Program-made: the position numbers and the translations under genes
In this document: piece by piece, positions 16,221 to 24,111 of the stretch
Layout of the letters: every line of letters begins with the position of its first letter
Numbering within the stretch: position 1 is the stretch's first letter
Source of the DNA: Paracoccaceae bacterium
GTDB lineage: Bacteria > Pseudomonadota > Alphaproteobacteria > Rhodobacterales > Rhodobacteraceae
DNA: 44,357 nt
Direction of reading: 5' to 3'
NCBI GenBank assembly: GCA_024636555.1
Contig: JAGXGW010000048.1
Span: 1-44,357 of the forward strand
The notes under the pieces: model-generated
What the model was told of the DNA's origin: nothing
Databases searched by the model: none
Seen by the model: only the letters and a program-made list of their open reading frames with translations

Positions 16221-17555
16221 ATGAACATGCAGATCACCCCGGCACAGGCCGCACCGCAGCCAACCGGCGTCACCCCGCCGCCACCGCCGCACAGCATCGC
16301 AGACATGCGCCTGCCGGTCGTGATGATGCGGGACATCCTGCTCAAGACGATCTTCCGCAAGAACGTGAACAATGTCAGCGAGGTGGCCGAGGCGATCTGC
16401 CTGCCCCGACAGGTCACACAGGAATTGATCGACATGGCCCGCGAGCAGCGCCTGCTTGAGGCGACAGGCACGCTGAACGCCAACTCGGGCAACGAGATGG
16501 GCTACCAGTTGACCGATCTGGGCCGGGCCCGCGCGCTGGACGCGCTGGCGCAATCGGAATATTTCGGCGCGATGCCGGTGCCGCTGGCGGTCTACCGCGA
16601 ACAGATCAAGCGCCAGTCGATCCGCGATATCCAGATCACCCGCACCCAATTGACCAATGCGATGGGCCATCTCATTCTGCCCGACGACCTGTTGTCGAAC
16701 CTCGGCCCCGCTGTCAGTTCGGGCCGCTCGATCCTGATGTACGGCCCGCCCGGCAACGGCAAATCCTCGATCTCCAACGGGATCAGGGACGCGATGGGCG
16801 ACAAGATCTACGTACCGCGCGCGATCGAATATGCCGGACAGGTGATCACCGTCTACGACCCGATCGTGCATTCCTCGGCAGAGGTGGAGGTGGATGATCC
16901 CAACTCGCTGCGCCGCCGCCGGACCTTTGACACGCGCTATGTGCGTTGCGAACGCCCCACCGTGATCACGGGCGGCGAGTTGAGCCTGTCGATGCTGGAT
17001 CTGGTCTACAACCCGATTGCGCGCACCTATCAGGCCCCGCTGCAACTCAAGGCGACGGGCGGGATTTTCATCGTCGACGACCTTGGCCGCCAGGCAGAGC
17101 CGCCGCAGGCGCTGGTGAACCGCTGGATCGTGCCGCTGGAAGAGAGCAAGGACATCCTTGCGCTGCAATCGGGCGAGAAATTCGAAGTGCCCTTCGATAC
17201 GCTGGTGGTGTTCTCGACAAACTTCCATCCGAACGAGATTTTCGATCAGGCGGCGTTGCGGCGAATTTTCTACAAGATCAAGATCGACGGACCGAGTCAG
17301 GAGAATTTCCTCAAGATCTTCGCGCTCGTCGCCCGCAAGAAGGGTATACCGCTGGACGAAGCCACTTTGGTGCATCTGCTGAAGACGAAATACCCCACGA
17401 TTGGCAATGTCTACGCGAACTATCAGCCAATCTTTCTGATCGACCAGATGATGGCGATCTGCGATTTCGAAGGCATTCCCTACCAGATGAATCCTGATCT
17501 GGTTGACCGGGCATGGTCCAACATGTTCGTGCGCGACGAGGTGATTGTGAAGTAG
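16221..17555 (+). CDS. AAA ATPase with winged-helix-like N-terminus
   Basis: A 444-residue ATPase. The first ~120 residues look like a winged helix: helices around MRDILLKTIFRKNV and VAEAICLPRQVTQELIDM, then REQRLLEA and a turn-rich YQLTDLGRARALD. The P-loop GPPGNGKSS is at residues 175-183, and a Walker B IFIVDDLGRQ near residue 292. A Pro-rich low-complexity leader (about 25 residues) precedes the domains. Start codons at 16221 and 16227 are both possible. It follows cpaA by 138 bases on the same strand. Homologues of this type recur beside pilus or secretion loci in alphaproteobacteria, as far as I recall, but their role is not established. Confidence 0.75.
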   Translation: MNMQITPAQAAPQPTGVTPPPPPHSIADMRLPVVMMRDILLKTIFRKNVNNVSEVAEAICLPRQVTQELIDMAREQRLLEATGTLNANSGNEMGYQLTDLGRARALDALAQSEYFGAMPVPLAVYREQIKRQSIRDIQITRTQLTNAMGHLILPDDLLSNLGPAVSSGRSILMYGPPGNGKSSISNGIRDAMGDKIYVPRAIEYAGQVITVYDPIVHSSAEVEVDDPNSLRRRRTFDTRYVRCERPTVITGGELSLSMLDLVYNPIARTYQAPLQLKATGGIFIVDDLGRQAEPPQALVNRWIVPLEESKDILALQSGEKFEVPFDTLVVFSTNFHPNEIFDQAALRRIFYKIKIDGPSQENFLKIFALVARKKGIPLDEATLVHLLKTKYPTIGNVYANYQPIFLIDQMMAICDFEGIPYQMNPDLVDRAWSNMFVRDEVIVK

Positions 17556-17887
17556 GCCCGCCCACCGGGGGCGGCCCGGCGATGCGCGGCGGCGCTTTGC
17601 GCCCTGCTCCGCGCGTTGGCGTATCAGTGCGACAAAGGGCTGCGCAGGGCCGCGGACGTGCGATGCAACGCATCAAGCTGGCAGTTTATCGCGCAGCGAC
17701 ATCCACCCTCTGGCCGTGGCACTTGCGGTAGCCAATCGCATGGCCGGGGGGCAGCCCCGCGATGCCCGGGCCGCTGCGCGGCTGTTCCGGGCGGGGTGGT
17801 ACGCTTCAACGTCCGCGCCGCCCCGCAGAACTGCCAGTCGCGGCGGCATCGCCACGAGCGCGGGAACCTTTCATCAGGTGACGAACG
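17556..17887. other. GC-rich gene-free stretch with imperfect repeats
   Basis: 332 bases between convergent genes with no credible coding sequence: all open frames are short and of skewed composition. Two 19-base segments match at 17 positions and lie 180 bases apart (17567-17585 and 17747-17765; shared core GCGATGC). CTGGCAGTT near 17680-17690 reappears inverted near 17830. It could be the worn remains of a repeat element, or only GC-rich spacer. Confidence 0.4.
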
Positions 17888-18832
17888 CTAGATGGCGCGG
17901 GTGAAAAGCTGGGTCGCCACAACGACGACCAGCGCGCCCGCCGTGATCTCGATCAGCGACAGGGCGCGCGCCGTGGCCGGTCCACCCGCAACCTGCGCCA
18001 AAGCGCTTTCGCGCGCTGTCACCGACAGGATCGCCACCAGAACGGTCACACTGGCCGTACCCAGCCCCATCACAAAAGCCCCTGCAATCCCGGCCATATC
18101 GATCCCCATCCGCCATGTCAGGATCAGCAGGAACAGCGCGCCCGTGCAGGGGCGCACCGCTACCGCGCCGATCAGCACCAGCGCATCGCGCCAGGAGCGG
18201 ACCTCTGCGGCCTCCTGCATCGTGGGTCCGTGTTTGTGGCCGCAATCACCGCAGACGCCGTCGCTGTGCGCGTGATCATGGCTGTGATCATGCAGCGCAG
18301 GAGCAGACCGCGCGGAAACCGTTCTTTGTCCCCACAGCTTGCGCGCACCGCGCAACAGCAGCCACAACCCGACCATCCCGATCATGAGATAGCTCAACGG
18401 CGCAAGCCATGCCTCGGCGGTATTCACCATCCGCTCGCGCGACCAGTCCAGCGCGAAGACACCGGCATAAACCAGCACCACCGCCGTTGCGGCCTGTGCA
18501 AGGCTGGAGGCGACAGCCAGTCCTGCCAGACGGCCCACGGGCACCCGGCGGCCCAGACCGTACCCGCCGATCAGCACCTTGCCATGGCCCGGCCCTGCGG
18601 CGTGGAAAAACCCGTAGGCAAAGCAAAAGCCCAGCAAGCCTGCAAGGGCGGCACCGTCCCCCGCCCGCAATCGGCGCAACATGCCCGCCATCGCGTTCTG
18701 CGCGTCGCGCTGGCCTGCGGCGGCCCAGCGCTCCAGAAGGGTGACGCCCCCCATACCCCAGAGCCAGAACGCCAGTATCGCCAGCACCATCAGCGCCGTC
18801 AAAGCGACCGGGGCCCGCATCAACCGTTGCAT
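17888..18832 (-). CDS. NicO/RcnA-type nickel-cobalt transporter
   Basis: Inner-membrane metal transporter of the NicO (HoxN/RcnA-like) family, 314 aa from ATG 18832. It shows about six to seven membrane helices, the family signature FFHAAGPGHGKVLIGGY, and a long His-rich loop (HDHSHDHAHSDGVCGDCGHKH, in two parts, about residues 178-200) that also holds a CxxC pair. The frame is open upstream, but GAGGTG at 18835-18840 and the overlap with the DUF1007 gene mark the start. Direction (uptake or efflux) cannot be read from sequence; RcnA-like proteins export Ni/Co. The coupling to the preceding periplasmic protein suggests one system. Confidence 0.85.
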   Translation of the reverse strand: MQRLMRAPVALTALMVLAILAFWLWGMGGVTLLERWAAAGQRDAQNAMAGMLRRLRAGDGAALAGLLGFCFAYGFFHAAGPGHGKVLIGGYGLGRRVPVGRLAGLAVASSLAQAATAVVLVYAGVFALDWSRERMVNTAEAWLAPLSYLMIGMVGLWLLLRGARKLWGQRTVSARSAPALHDHSHDHAHSDGVCGDCGHKHGPTMQEAAEVRSWRDALVLIGAVAVRPCTGALFLLILTWRMGIDMAGIAGAFVMGLGTASVTVLVAILSVTARESALAQVAGGPATARALSLIEITAGALVVVVATQLFTRAI

Positions 18833-19449
18833 GTCACCTCGACCACATCGGCAAAGGCTTCGCCCACCTCGGGAAAATCGTCCTCCGGCATGGCAGGATT
18901 GGCATAGAGCGCCTCTTCCACCATCGTATAGGCGCTGTCCAGATCGGCGGGCTGTACAGTGACATTGCACCTTTCCGGCACATCGACCCCGCCCTGCATG
19001 TCATAGGCGGTGTAGAAAGTCGGATCATAGGCCTTGAGCACAACGGTCCCCGTGACAGGCGCAAAGGCGCGGAAATGACGTGTGACGATCTTGCCATCCA
19101 CCACGGCGGTTCCGCGTCCCTCGGGTGGGGCGAGATCCAACGGTCCGCCATCGGCAGACACGTAAAGATCGCCCTGATAGCCCTCCACCCAGTTCAGATC
19201 AAACCCGTCCAGCTTGGCCATTTCCGCATCGGTCAACTGCCCGTCACCATCGGCGTCCAGCCCCATTTCCTCGAACAGCAACAGCGAAAAGAAATCGTCA
19301 TAGGTCCAGCTGACCTCGACACCGACGAGCCGTCCGCTTTCGTCCGCCATCAGCGTCAGTCCGGTCTCGACAAAAACATGCGGATGGGCCTGCGTCTGGG
19401 ACGCGGCCAATGACAGTGCTAGCGCAGTTGGAAGGAACAGTTTTACCAT
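18820..19449 (-). CDS. Periplasmic DUF1007 protein with EF-hand loop
   Basis: A 209-residue exported protein of the DUF1007 family, which often accompanies NicO-type transporters. A signal peptide ends near TQAHPHVFVETG, leaving a new N-terminus with a possible metal-binding His-x-His. Residues 65-76 (DADGDGQLTDAE) form a complete canonical EF-hand loop: Asp65, Asp67, Asp69, Gly70, Leu72 and Glu76 all in place. Two Cys near the C-terminus (RCNVTV and EVTCNG) could pair. It overlaps the transporter gene by 13 bases. It probably delivers or senses a metal for the transporter; this is inference. Confidence 0.85.
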   Translation of the reverse strand: MVKLFLPTALALSLAASQTQAHPHVFVETGLTLMADESGRLVGVEVSWTYDDFFSLLLFEEMGLDADGDGQLTDAEMAKLDGFDLNWVEGYQGDLYVSADGGPLDLAPPEGRGTAVVDGKIVTRHFRAFAPVTGTVVLKAYDPTFYTAYDMQGGVDVPERCNVTVQPADLDSAYTMVEEALYANPAMPEDDFPEVGEAFADVVEVTCNG

Positions 19450-19700
19450 AGCGAAGTCTTAGGCCAGCCTGCTGTTTGGCGCAACGTGTGTCACGGTCAT
19501 TCGGCTGAATCCTGCGCGACACTGCAGGCCCTGCAGATGTCGTCGAACTGTTACAGGCTTGCGTCACACCCGTGCCGGAGCTGACATTCGCATCTGCACA
19601 GCACTCAACTGACGCAACGGCACACAGGGCGCAGATACCGCAACGGTTGCACGATACGGTGTGAGCGTTTCCAATACCCCGACAACAGGAGGAGAAAGCC
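19450..19700. promoter_or_regulatory. Divergent region with palindromes
   Basis: 251 bases between the minus-strand metal pair and the plus-strand hydrolase. It contains a perfect palindrome CTGCAGG-C-CCTGCAG at 19522-19536, and a direct repeat CGCAACGG at 19613-19620 and 19639-19646, the second copy being part of the palindrome GCAAC-G-GTTGC (19640-19650). These look like regulator binding sites. No clear promoter hexamers or riboswitch were seen. AGGAGGAGAAAG before the hydrolase ATG is a strong ribosome binding site. Confidence 0.45.
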
Positions 19701-21032
19701 ATGACCACACTCAAATCCACAGCGCTTGCGCTGGGGCTGCTTGCAAGCCCCTTCATGACAGGTTCAGTATCAGCACAAATGACCGATCATGCATCCGCCC
19801 CCAACCCTATCGACCAGACTCGTCCCGACGCGCCGGAACTGGCGGCCTTCGGTGATCACGTGATCGGTGTACGGACATTGACCTTCACCCATGCCGACCA
19901 GATCGACATCCTGAACGTGACCGATGCCGAGACACCCAGCTATGACCGCCCCCTGACGGTCGAGGTCTGGTATCCCGCGGCCGACGGGACAGAGGCCGGC
20001 ACGACCTATGACACGGTGATCCGCGACGGTACCACGGCCACGACCCTCTCGGGCCGCGCCAGCCGCGATGCCGATCCTGCGGCCGAGGGCAGCTTTCCCC
20101 TCGTCCTGATCAGCCACGGCTATCCGGGCAACCGTTTCCTGATGTCCCATCTGGCCGAGAACCTCGCCTCCAAAGGCTATGTCGTGGCGTCGATCGACCA
20201 TACCGACAGCACCTATTCGGATCAGGCGGCCTTTGGCTCGACCCTGCTGAACCGTCCGCGCGACCAGCGCTTCGTGCTGGACCAGATGGCTGATCTGGGT
20301 GAGAGCGACGCCGATCTGGCCGCGATCATCGACGCCGACAACACCGGCGTGATCGGCTATTCGATGGGCGGTTACGGCGCGCTGATCTTTGGCGGCGCCG
20401 GTGTGACGCAAGCGGCGGTCGAACTGCCGTGGGGCACACCGCAGGGTCTGCTCGCCGCCAATCTGGCAGGCTCGGACAGCCACGAAGAGATCGTGGACGA
20501 CCGCGTCAAGGCGGTGATCGCCATCGGGCCATGGGGCCGCCAGCACGGGTTCTGGGACGAGGCCGGTCTGGCCAATCTGCGCAAGCCCACGATGATCATG
20601 GCAGGCTCTGTCGATGACGTGTCGAACTATCCCGCGATGCGCCAGATCTTCGAGCAGGCCACGGGCACCACGCGGCATCTGCTGACCTTCGAAAACGCCA
20701 ACCACAATGCGGCAGCACCGATGCCCGCGCCGGTGGAAAGCTGGCAGGCGGTCGAGGGTCTGGATTTCATCCCCTTCGATCACTATGCCGATCCGGTCTG
20801 GGACACGCTGCGAATGAACAATATCGCCCAGCATTTCGCGACGGGCTTTATGGATCTGCACCTGAAAGGTGATGCGGACAAGGCGGCCTATTTCGATCTG
20901 ATCCCCGAAGCCGCTGCCGGTGTCGTGGCGCTGAACGAGGATGGCACCGAACAGCCCGAGCATACCTACTGGCGCGGTTTTGCTCCGCGCACGGCCGCAG
21001 GCCTGACCTTCGAGACCCTGCAAGCCGAGTGA
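19701..21032 (+). CDS. Exported alpha/beta hydrolase (dienelactone hydrolase / PAF-acetylhydrolase-like)
   Basis: A 443-residue secreted hydrolase. A signal peptide ends near GSVSAQ. The fold is visible from SHGYPGNRF (oxyanion-hole region) to GYSMGGYG with the nucleophile Ser221, then RKPTMIMAGSVDD (acid strand) and FENANHNA with the likely catalytic His. Similar proteins are annotated as dienelactone hydrolases or platelet-activating-factor acetylhydrolase-like. The substrate is unknown. AGGAGGAG upstream of ATG 19701 predicts efficient translation. It is in a different family from the hydrolase downstream. Confidence 0.8.
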   Translation: MTTLKSTALALGLLASPFMTGSVSAQMTDHASAPNPIDQTRPDAPELAAFGDHVIGVRTLTFTHADQIDILNVTDAETPSYDRPLTVEVWYPAADGTEAGTTYDTVIRDGTTATTLSGRASRDADPAAEGSFPLVLISHGYPGNRFLMSHLAENLASKGYVVASIDHTDSTYSDQAAFGSTLLNRPRDQRFVLDQMADLGESDADLAAIIDADNTGVIGYSMGGYGALIFGGAGVTQAAVELPWGTPQGLLAANLAGSDSHEEIVDDRVKAVIAIGPWGRQHGFWDEAGLANLRKPTMIMAGSVDDVSNYPAMRQIFEQATGTTRHLLTFENANHNAAAPMPAPVESWQAVEGLDFIPFDHYADPVWDTLRMNNIAQHFATGFMDLHLKGDADKAAYFDLIPEAAAGVVALNEDGTEQPEHTYWRGFAPRTAAGLTFETLQAE

Positions 21033-21086
21033 CACCATCGGGGCCGCACCGCAAGGCGCGGCCCGGCCTCAAGTCGGGGAGAGACC

Positions 21087-21962
21087 ATGCAAAGCCACCA
21101 CATCAGCCTGAATGATCACCCCTTCCACTATCTGGAATGGGGCAAGCCGGACGCTCCGATCCTGCTGATGCTGCACGGGTTTCCCGAATATTCCGGTGCA
21201 TGGGCCGAACTGGCAGTGCATCTGGCGGACCGTTTCCGCTGCATCGCGCCGGACCAGCGCGGCTATGGCCAAAGCTGGGCCCCCGCCGATGTGGCCGATT
21301 ATGCCACCGGCAAACTGGTCGGCGATATGGCCGCGCTGATTGATCATCTGGGCGGCGGCCCTGTGACGGTGATCGGCCATGACTGGGGCGCATCGGTCGC
21401 CTATGTGCTGGCCGCGCGGCATCCCGAACGCGTCAGCCGCCTGATCATTCTCAACGGGGTGCATCCCGTGCCCTTCCAGCGCGAGATGGCCGCAGGCGGG
21501 GCGCAATCGGAGGCCTCGCAATATATCCTCTGGCTGCGCCGCGACGGATCCGAGGAGCGTCTGGCCGAGGATGATTTCGCCAAGCTGATGGGGCTTTTCT
21601 CGGCCAAGATGGACCTGTCATGGATGACACCCGACACATTGGCCGCCTACAAGACCGAATGGGCAAGGCCGGGCCGTCTGCGCGGCATGGTCAACTGGTA
21701 CCGCGCCTCGCCCTTGCAGGTGGCCGCCCCCGGCGCGCCGCTGACCGACCTGCCCACCCTGCCCCGCGCGGCCTTGACCCTGCACCAGCCGCATCTGCTG
21801 ATCTGGGGCACCGGCGACACGGCGCTGCTGACGGACTGCCTCGACGGGCTGGAAGATTTCGCCCCTGACCTGACCATCCACCGGATCGAAGGGGCGGATC
21901 ACTGGATATGCCACCAGAAACCCGCCGAGGTGGCCGCGATCATCCGCGACTGGATGGGCTGA
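21087..21962 (+). CDS. Alpha/beta hydrolase, epoxide hydrolase / dehalogenase type
   Basis: A 291-residue cytoplasmic hydrolase. HGFPEYSGAW (oxyanion region), DQRGYGQS, and GHDWGAS with nucleophile Asp99 are the hallmarks of epoxide hydrolases and haloalkane/haloacetate dehalogenases, which use Asp rather than Ser. A late GADHWICHQKP supplies the catalytic His. GGGGAGAGACC precedes the ATG. It lies 54 bases after the exported hydrolase and may share its transcript, although a functional link is not evident. Which of the two reaction types it performs cannot be decided from the sequence. Confidence 0.83.
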   Translation: MQSHHISLNDHPFHYLEWGKPDAPILLMLHGFPEYSGAWAELAVHLADRFRCIAPDQRGYGQSWAPADVADYATGKLVGDMAALIDHLGGGPVTVIGHDWGASVAYVLAARHPERVSRLIILNGVHPVPFQREMAAGGAQSEASQYILWLRRDGSEERLAEDDFAKLMGLFSAKMDLSWMTPDTLAAYKTEWARPGRLRGMVNWYRASPLQVAAPGAPLTDLPTLPRAALTLHQPHLLIWGTGDTALLTDCLDGLEDFAPDLTIHRIEGADHWICHQKPAEVAAIIRDWMG

Positions 21963-21976
21963 GGCGCTGTCGCTTT

Positions 21977-22035
21977 GAGTATTTGTGGCAAGATGAAGTA
22001 GGCACCCCCTCCCGTTCATCTTGCCTTAAATACTC
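21977..22035. repeat. Inverted pair of the dispersed 21-nt repeat
   Basis: Two copies of the dispersed motif in opposite orientation: 21977-21997 and 22015-22035. The arms pair at 19 of 21 positions around a 17-nt spacer, giving a long hairpin immediately after the hydrolase stop. It may serve as a terminator-like structure or transcript end, but has no T-tract. Confidence 0.75.
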
Positions 22036-22152
22036 GAATGCTACAGTTCCGGCCAGAACCGCCATTCGTTGCCCTTCCCGTGGCAAGACCGCTTTCCCCT
22101 CATGCCTGTCTCTGACATACTGCCCGCCAACCCATAAAAAAGTAGCAGTAGC

Positions 22153-24111
22153 ATGGCCGACGATCTTCTCACCGGAACCGCACCCGACGATTACAACGCC
22201 TCTTCCATCGAAGTCCTTGAAGGGCTGGAGCCTGTCCGCAAACGCCCCGGCATGTATATCGGCGGCACCGACGAGCGCGCCCTGCACCATCTGGTCGCCG
22301 AGGTGCTGGACAACTCCATGGACGAGGCGGTGGCGGGTCATGCCAACCGGATCGAGGTGGAACTGCACGAAGATTACAGCGTCACCATCCGCGACAACGG
22401 GCGCGGGATTCCGATCGACCCGCATCCCAAGTTCCCCGACAAAAGCGCACTTGAGGTGATCCTGTGCACGCTGCATTCGGGGGGCAAGTTTTCCGGCAAG
22501 GCCTATCAGACATCGGGCGGTCTGCACGGGGTGGGTGCCTCTGTCGTGAATGCTTTGTCGGATTCGCTGGTCGTGCAGGTGGCGCGCAACAAGGAGCTTT
22601 ACGAGCAGCGCTTCTCGCGCGGCGTGCCCCTTGGGCCGATCCAAAAGGTGGGCGCGGCCCCCAACCGGCGCGGCACCACGATGACCTTTCATGCCGACGA
22701 GCAGATTTTCGGCTCGCACCGTTTCAAACCGGCGCGGATGTTCAAATCCATCCGCTCCAAGGCTTATCTCTTCTCGGGCGTCGAAATCCGCTGGAAATCC
22801 GCGATCAATGACGGCGAGACCCCGCAGGAGGCGGTGTTCCATTTCCCCGGTGGCCTGTCGGATTATCTGAACGAGACGCTGGGCACCTCCTCGACCTATG
22901 CAGACCGGCCTTTTGCGGGCACGGTCGAATTTTCCGAGAAGTTCAACGTGCCGGGCAAGGTGGAATGGGCGATCAACTGGACGCCGGCGCGCGACGGTTT
23001 CATCCAGTCCTATTGCAACACGGTCCCCACCCCCGAGGGCGGCACGCATGAGGCGGGGTTCTGGGCGGCGATCCTCAAGGGCATCCGCGCTTACGGCGAG
23101 TTGGTGAACAACCGCAAGGCCAAGGAGATCAGCCGCGAGGATCTGGTCACGGGGGGCTGCGCGCTTGTCAGTTGCTTCATCCGCGAGCCGGAGTTCGTAG
23201 GCCAGACCAAGGACCGACTAGCGACGATGGAGGCCGCGCGGCTGGTCGAGAACTCGGTGCGCGACCATTTCGACAACTGGCTGGCGGCCGACACCAAATC
23301 GGCCGGTGCGATCCTCGATTTCATGGTGCTACGCGCCGAGGAGCGCCTGCGCCGACGTCAGGAGAAAGAGACCCAGCGCAAGACCGCCACCAAGAAACTG
23401 CGCCTGCCGGGTAAGCTGGTGGATTGCACCTCCGCCACGCGCGCGGGCACCGAATTGTTCATCGTCGAGGGCGACTCGGCGGGCGGATCGGCCAAGATGG
23501 GGCGGGACCGCAAGACGCAGGCGCTGCTGCCGCTGCGCGGCAAGATCCTCAACGTGCTGGGCGCAGCATCAAGCAAGCTGGGCTCCAATCAGGAGATCAG
23601 CGATCTGACGCAGGCTTTGGGCGTCGGCCTTGGCTCCAAGTTCAACATCGACGATCTGCGCTATGACCGGATCATCATCATGACCGATGCGGATGTGGAC
23701 GGGGCGCATATCGCGGCACTGCTGATGACGTTTTTCTTTACCCAGATGCGCCCGATGATCGACACCGGCCATCTGTATCTGGCCTGCCCGCCGCTGTTCC
23801 GCCTGACCCAGGGCGCCAAGCGGGTCTATTGTCTGGACGAGGCCGAAAAGGCGATGTGGCTGGAAAAGGGGCTTGGCGGCAAGGGCAAGATCGATGTCAG
23901 CCGCTTCAAGGGTCTGGGCGAGATGGATGCGAAAGACCTCAAGGAAACCACGATGGACCCGGCCAGCCGCAAGCTGATCCGCGTCACGATCGACGAGGAC
24001 GAACCCGGCGAGACCGGCGATCTGGTCGAGCGGCTGATGGGCAAAAAGCCTGAACTGCGATTCCAGTACATCTCTGAAAACGCACGGTTTGTAGAGGAAC
24101 TGGACGTTTGA
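22153..24111 (+). CDS. parE: DNA topoisomerase IV subunit B
   Basis: ATPase subunit of topoisomerase IV (652 aa), which with ParC decatenates daughter chromosomes. The GHKL ATPase domain is seen at the N-terminus (EVLDNSMDEAVAGHA; RDNGRGIPID; GGLHGVGASVVNAL), then the transducer domain, and the TOPRIM part with the type II signature FIVEGDSAGGSAKMGRD (about residues 435-450) and TDADVDGAHIAAL. The GRDRKTQALLPLRGK stretch and short form fit ParE more than GyrB. Upstream 190 bases hold the inverted repeat pair. The stop codon overlaps the start of the next gene. Confidence 0.95.
   Translation: MADDLLTGTAPDDYNASSIEVLEGLEPVRKRPGMYIGGTDERALHHLVAEVLDNSMDEAVAGHANRIEVELHEDYSVTIRDNGRGIPIDPHPKFPDKSALEVILCTLHSGGKFSGKAYQTSGGLHGVGASVVNALSDSLVVQVARNKELYEQRFSRGVPLGPIQKVGAAPNRRGTTMTFHADEQIFGSHRFKPARMFKSIRSKAYLFSGVEIRWKSAINDGETPQEAVFHFPGGLSDYLNETLGTSSTYADRPFAGTVEFSEKFNVPGKVEWAINWTPARDGFIQSYCNTVPTPEGGTHEAGFWAAILKGIRAYGELVNNRKAKEISREDLVTGGCALVSCFIREPEFVGQTKDRLATMEAARLVENSVRDHFDNWLAADTKSAGAILDFMVLRAEERLRRRQEKETQRKTATKKLRLPGKLVDCTSATRAGTELFIVEGDSAGGSAKMGRDRKTQALLPLRGKILNVLGAASSKLGSNQEISDLTQALGVGLGSKFNIDDLRYDRIIIMTDADVDGAHIAALLMTFFFTQMRPMIDTGHLYLACPPLFRLTQGAKRVYCLDEAEKAMWLEKGLGGKGKIDVSRFKGLGEMDAKDLKETTMDPASRKLIRVTIDEDEPGETGDLVERLMGKKPELRFQYISENARFVEELDV

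Noticed and set aside
19450-19700. Cobalamin or nickel riboswitch upstream of the metal transport pair
   Set aside because: No conserved B12 box or other riboswitch core was seen; only short palindromes are present.
19298-19756. Minus-strand open frame upstream of the DUF1007 gene
   Set aside because: It overlaps the DUF1007 gene in another frame, and its Cys/Ser-rich translation looks noncoding.
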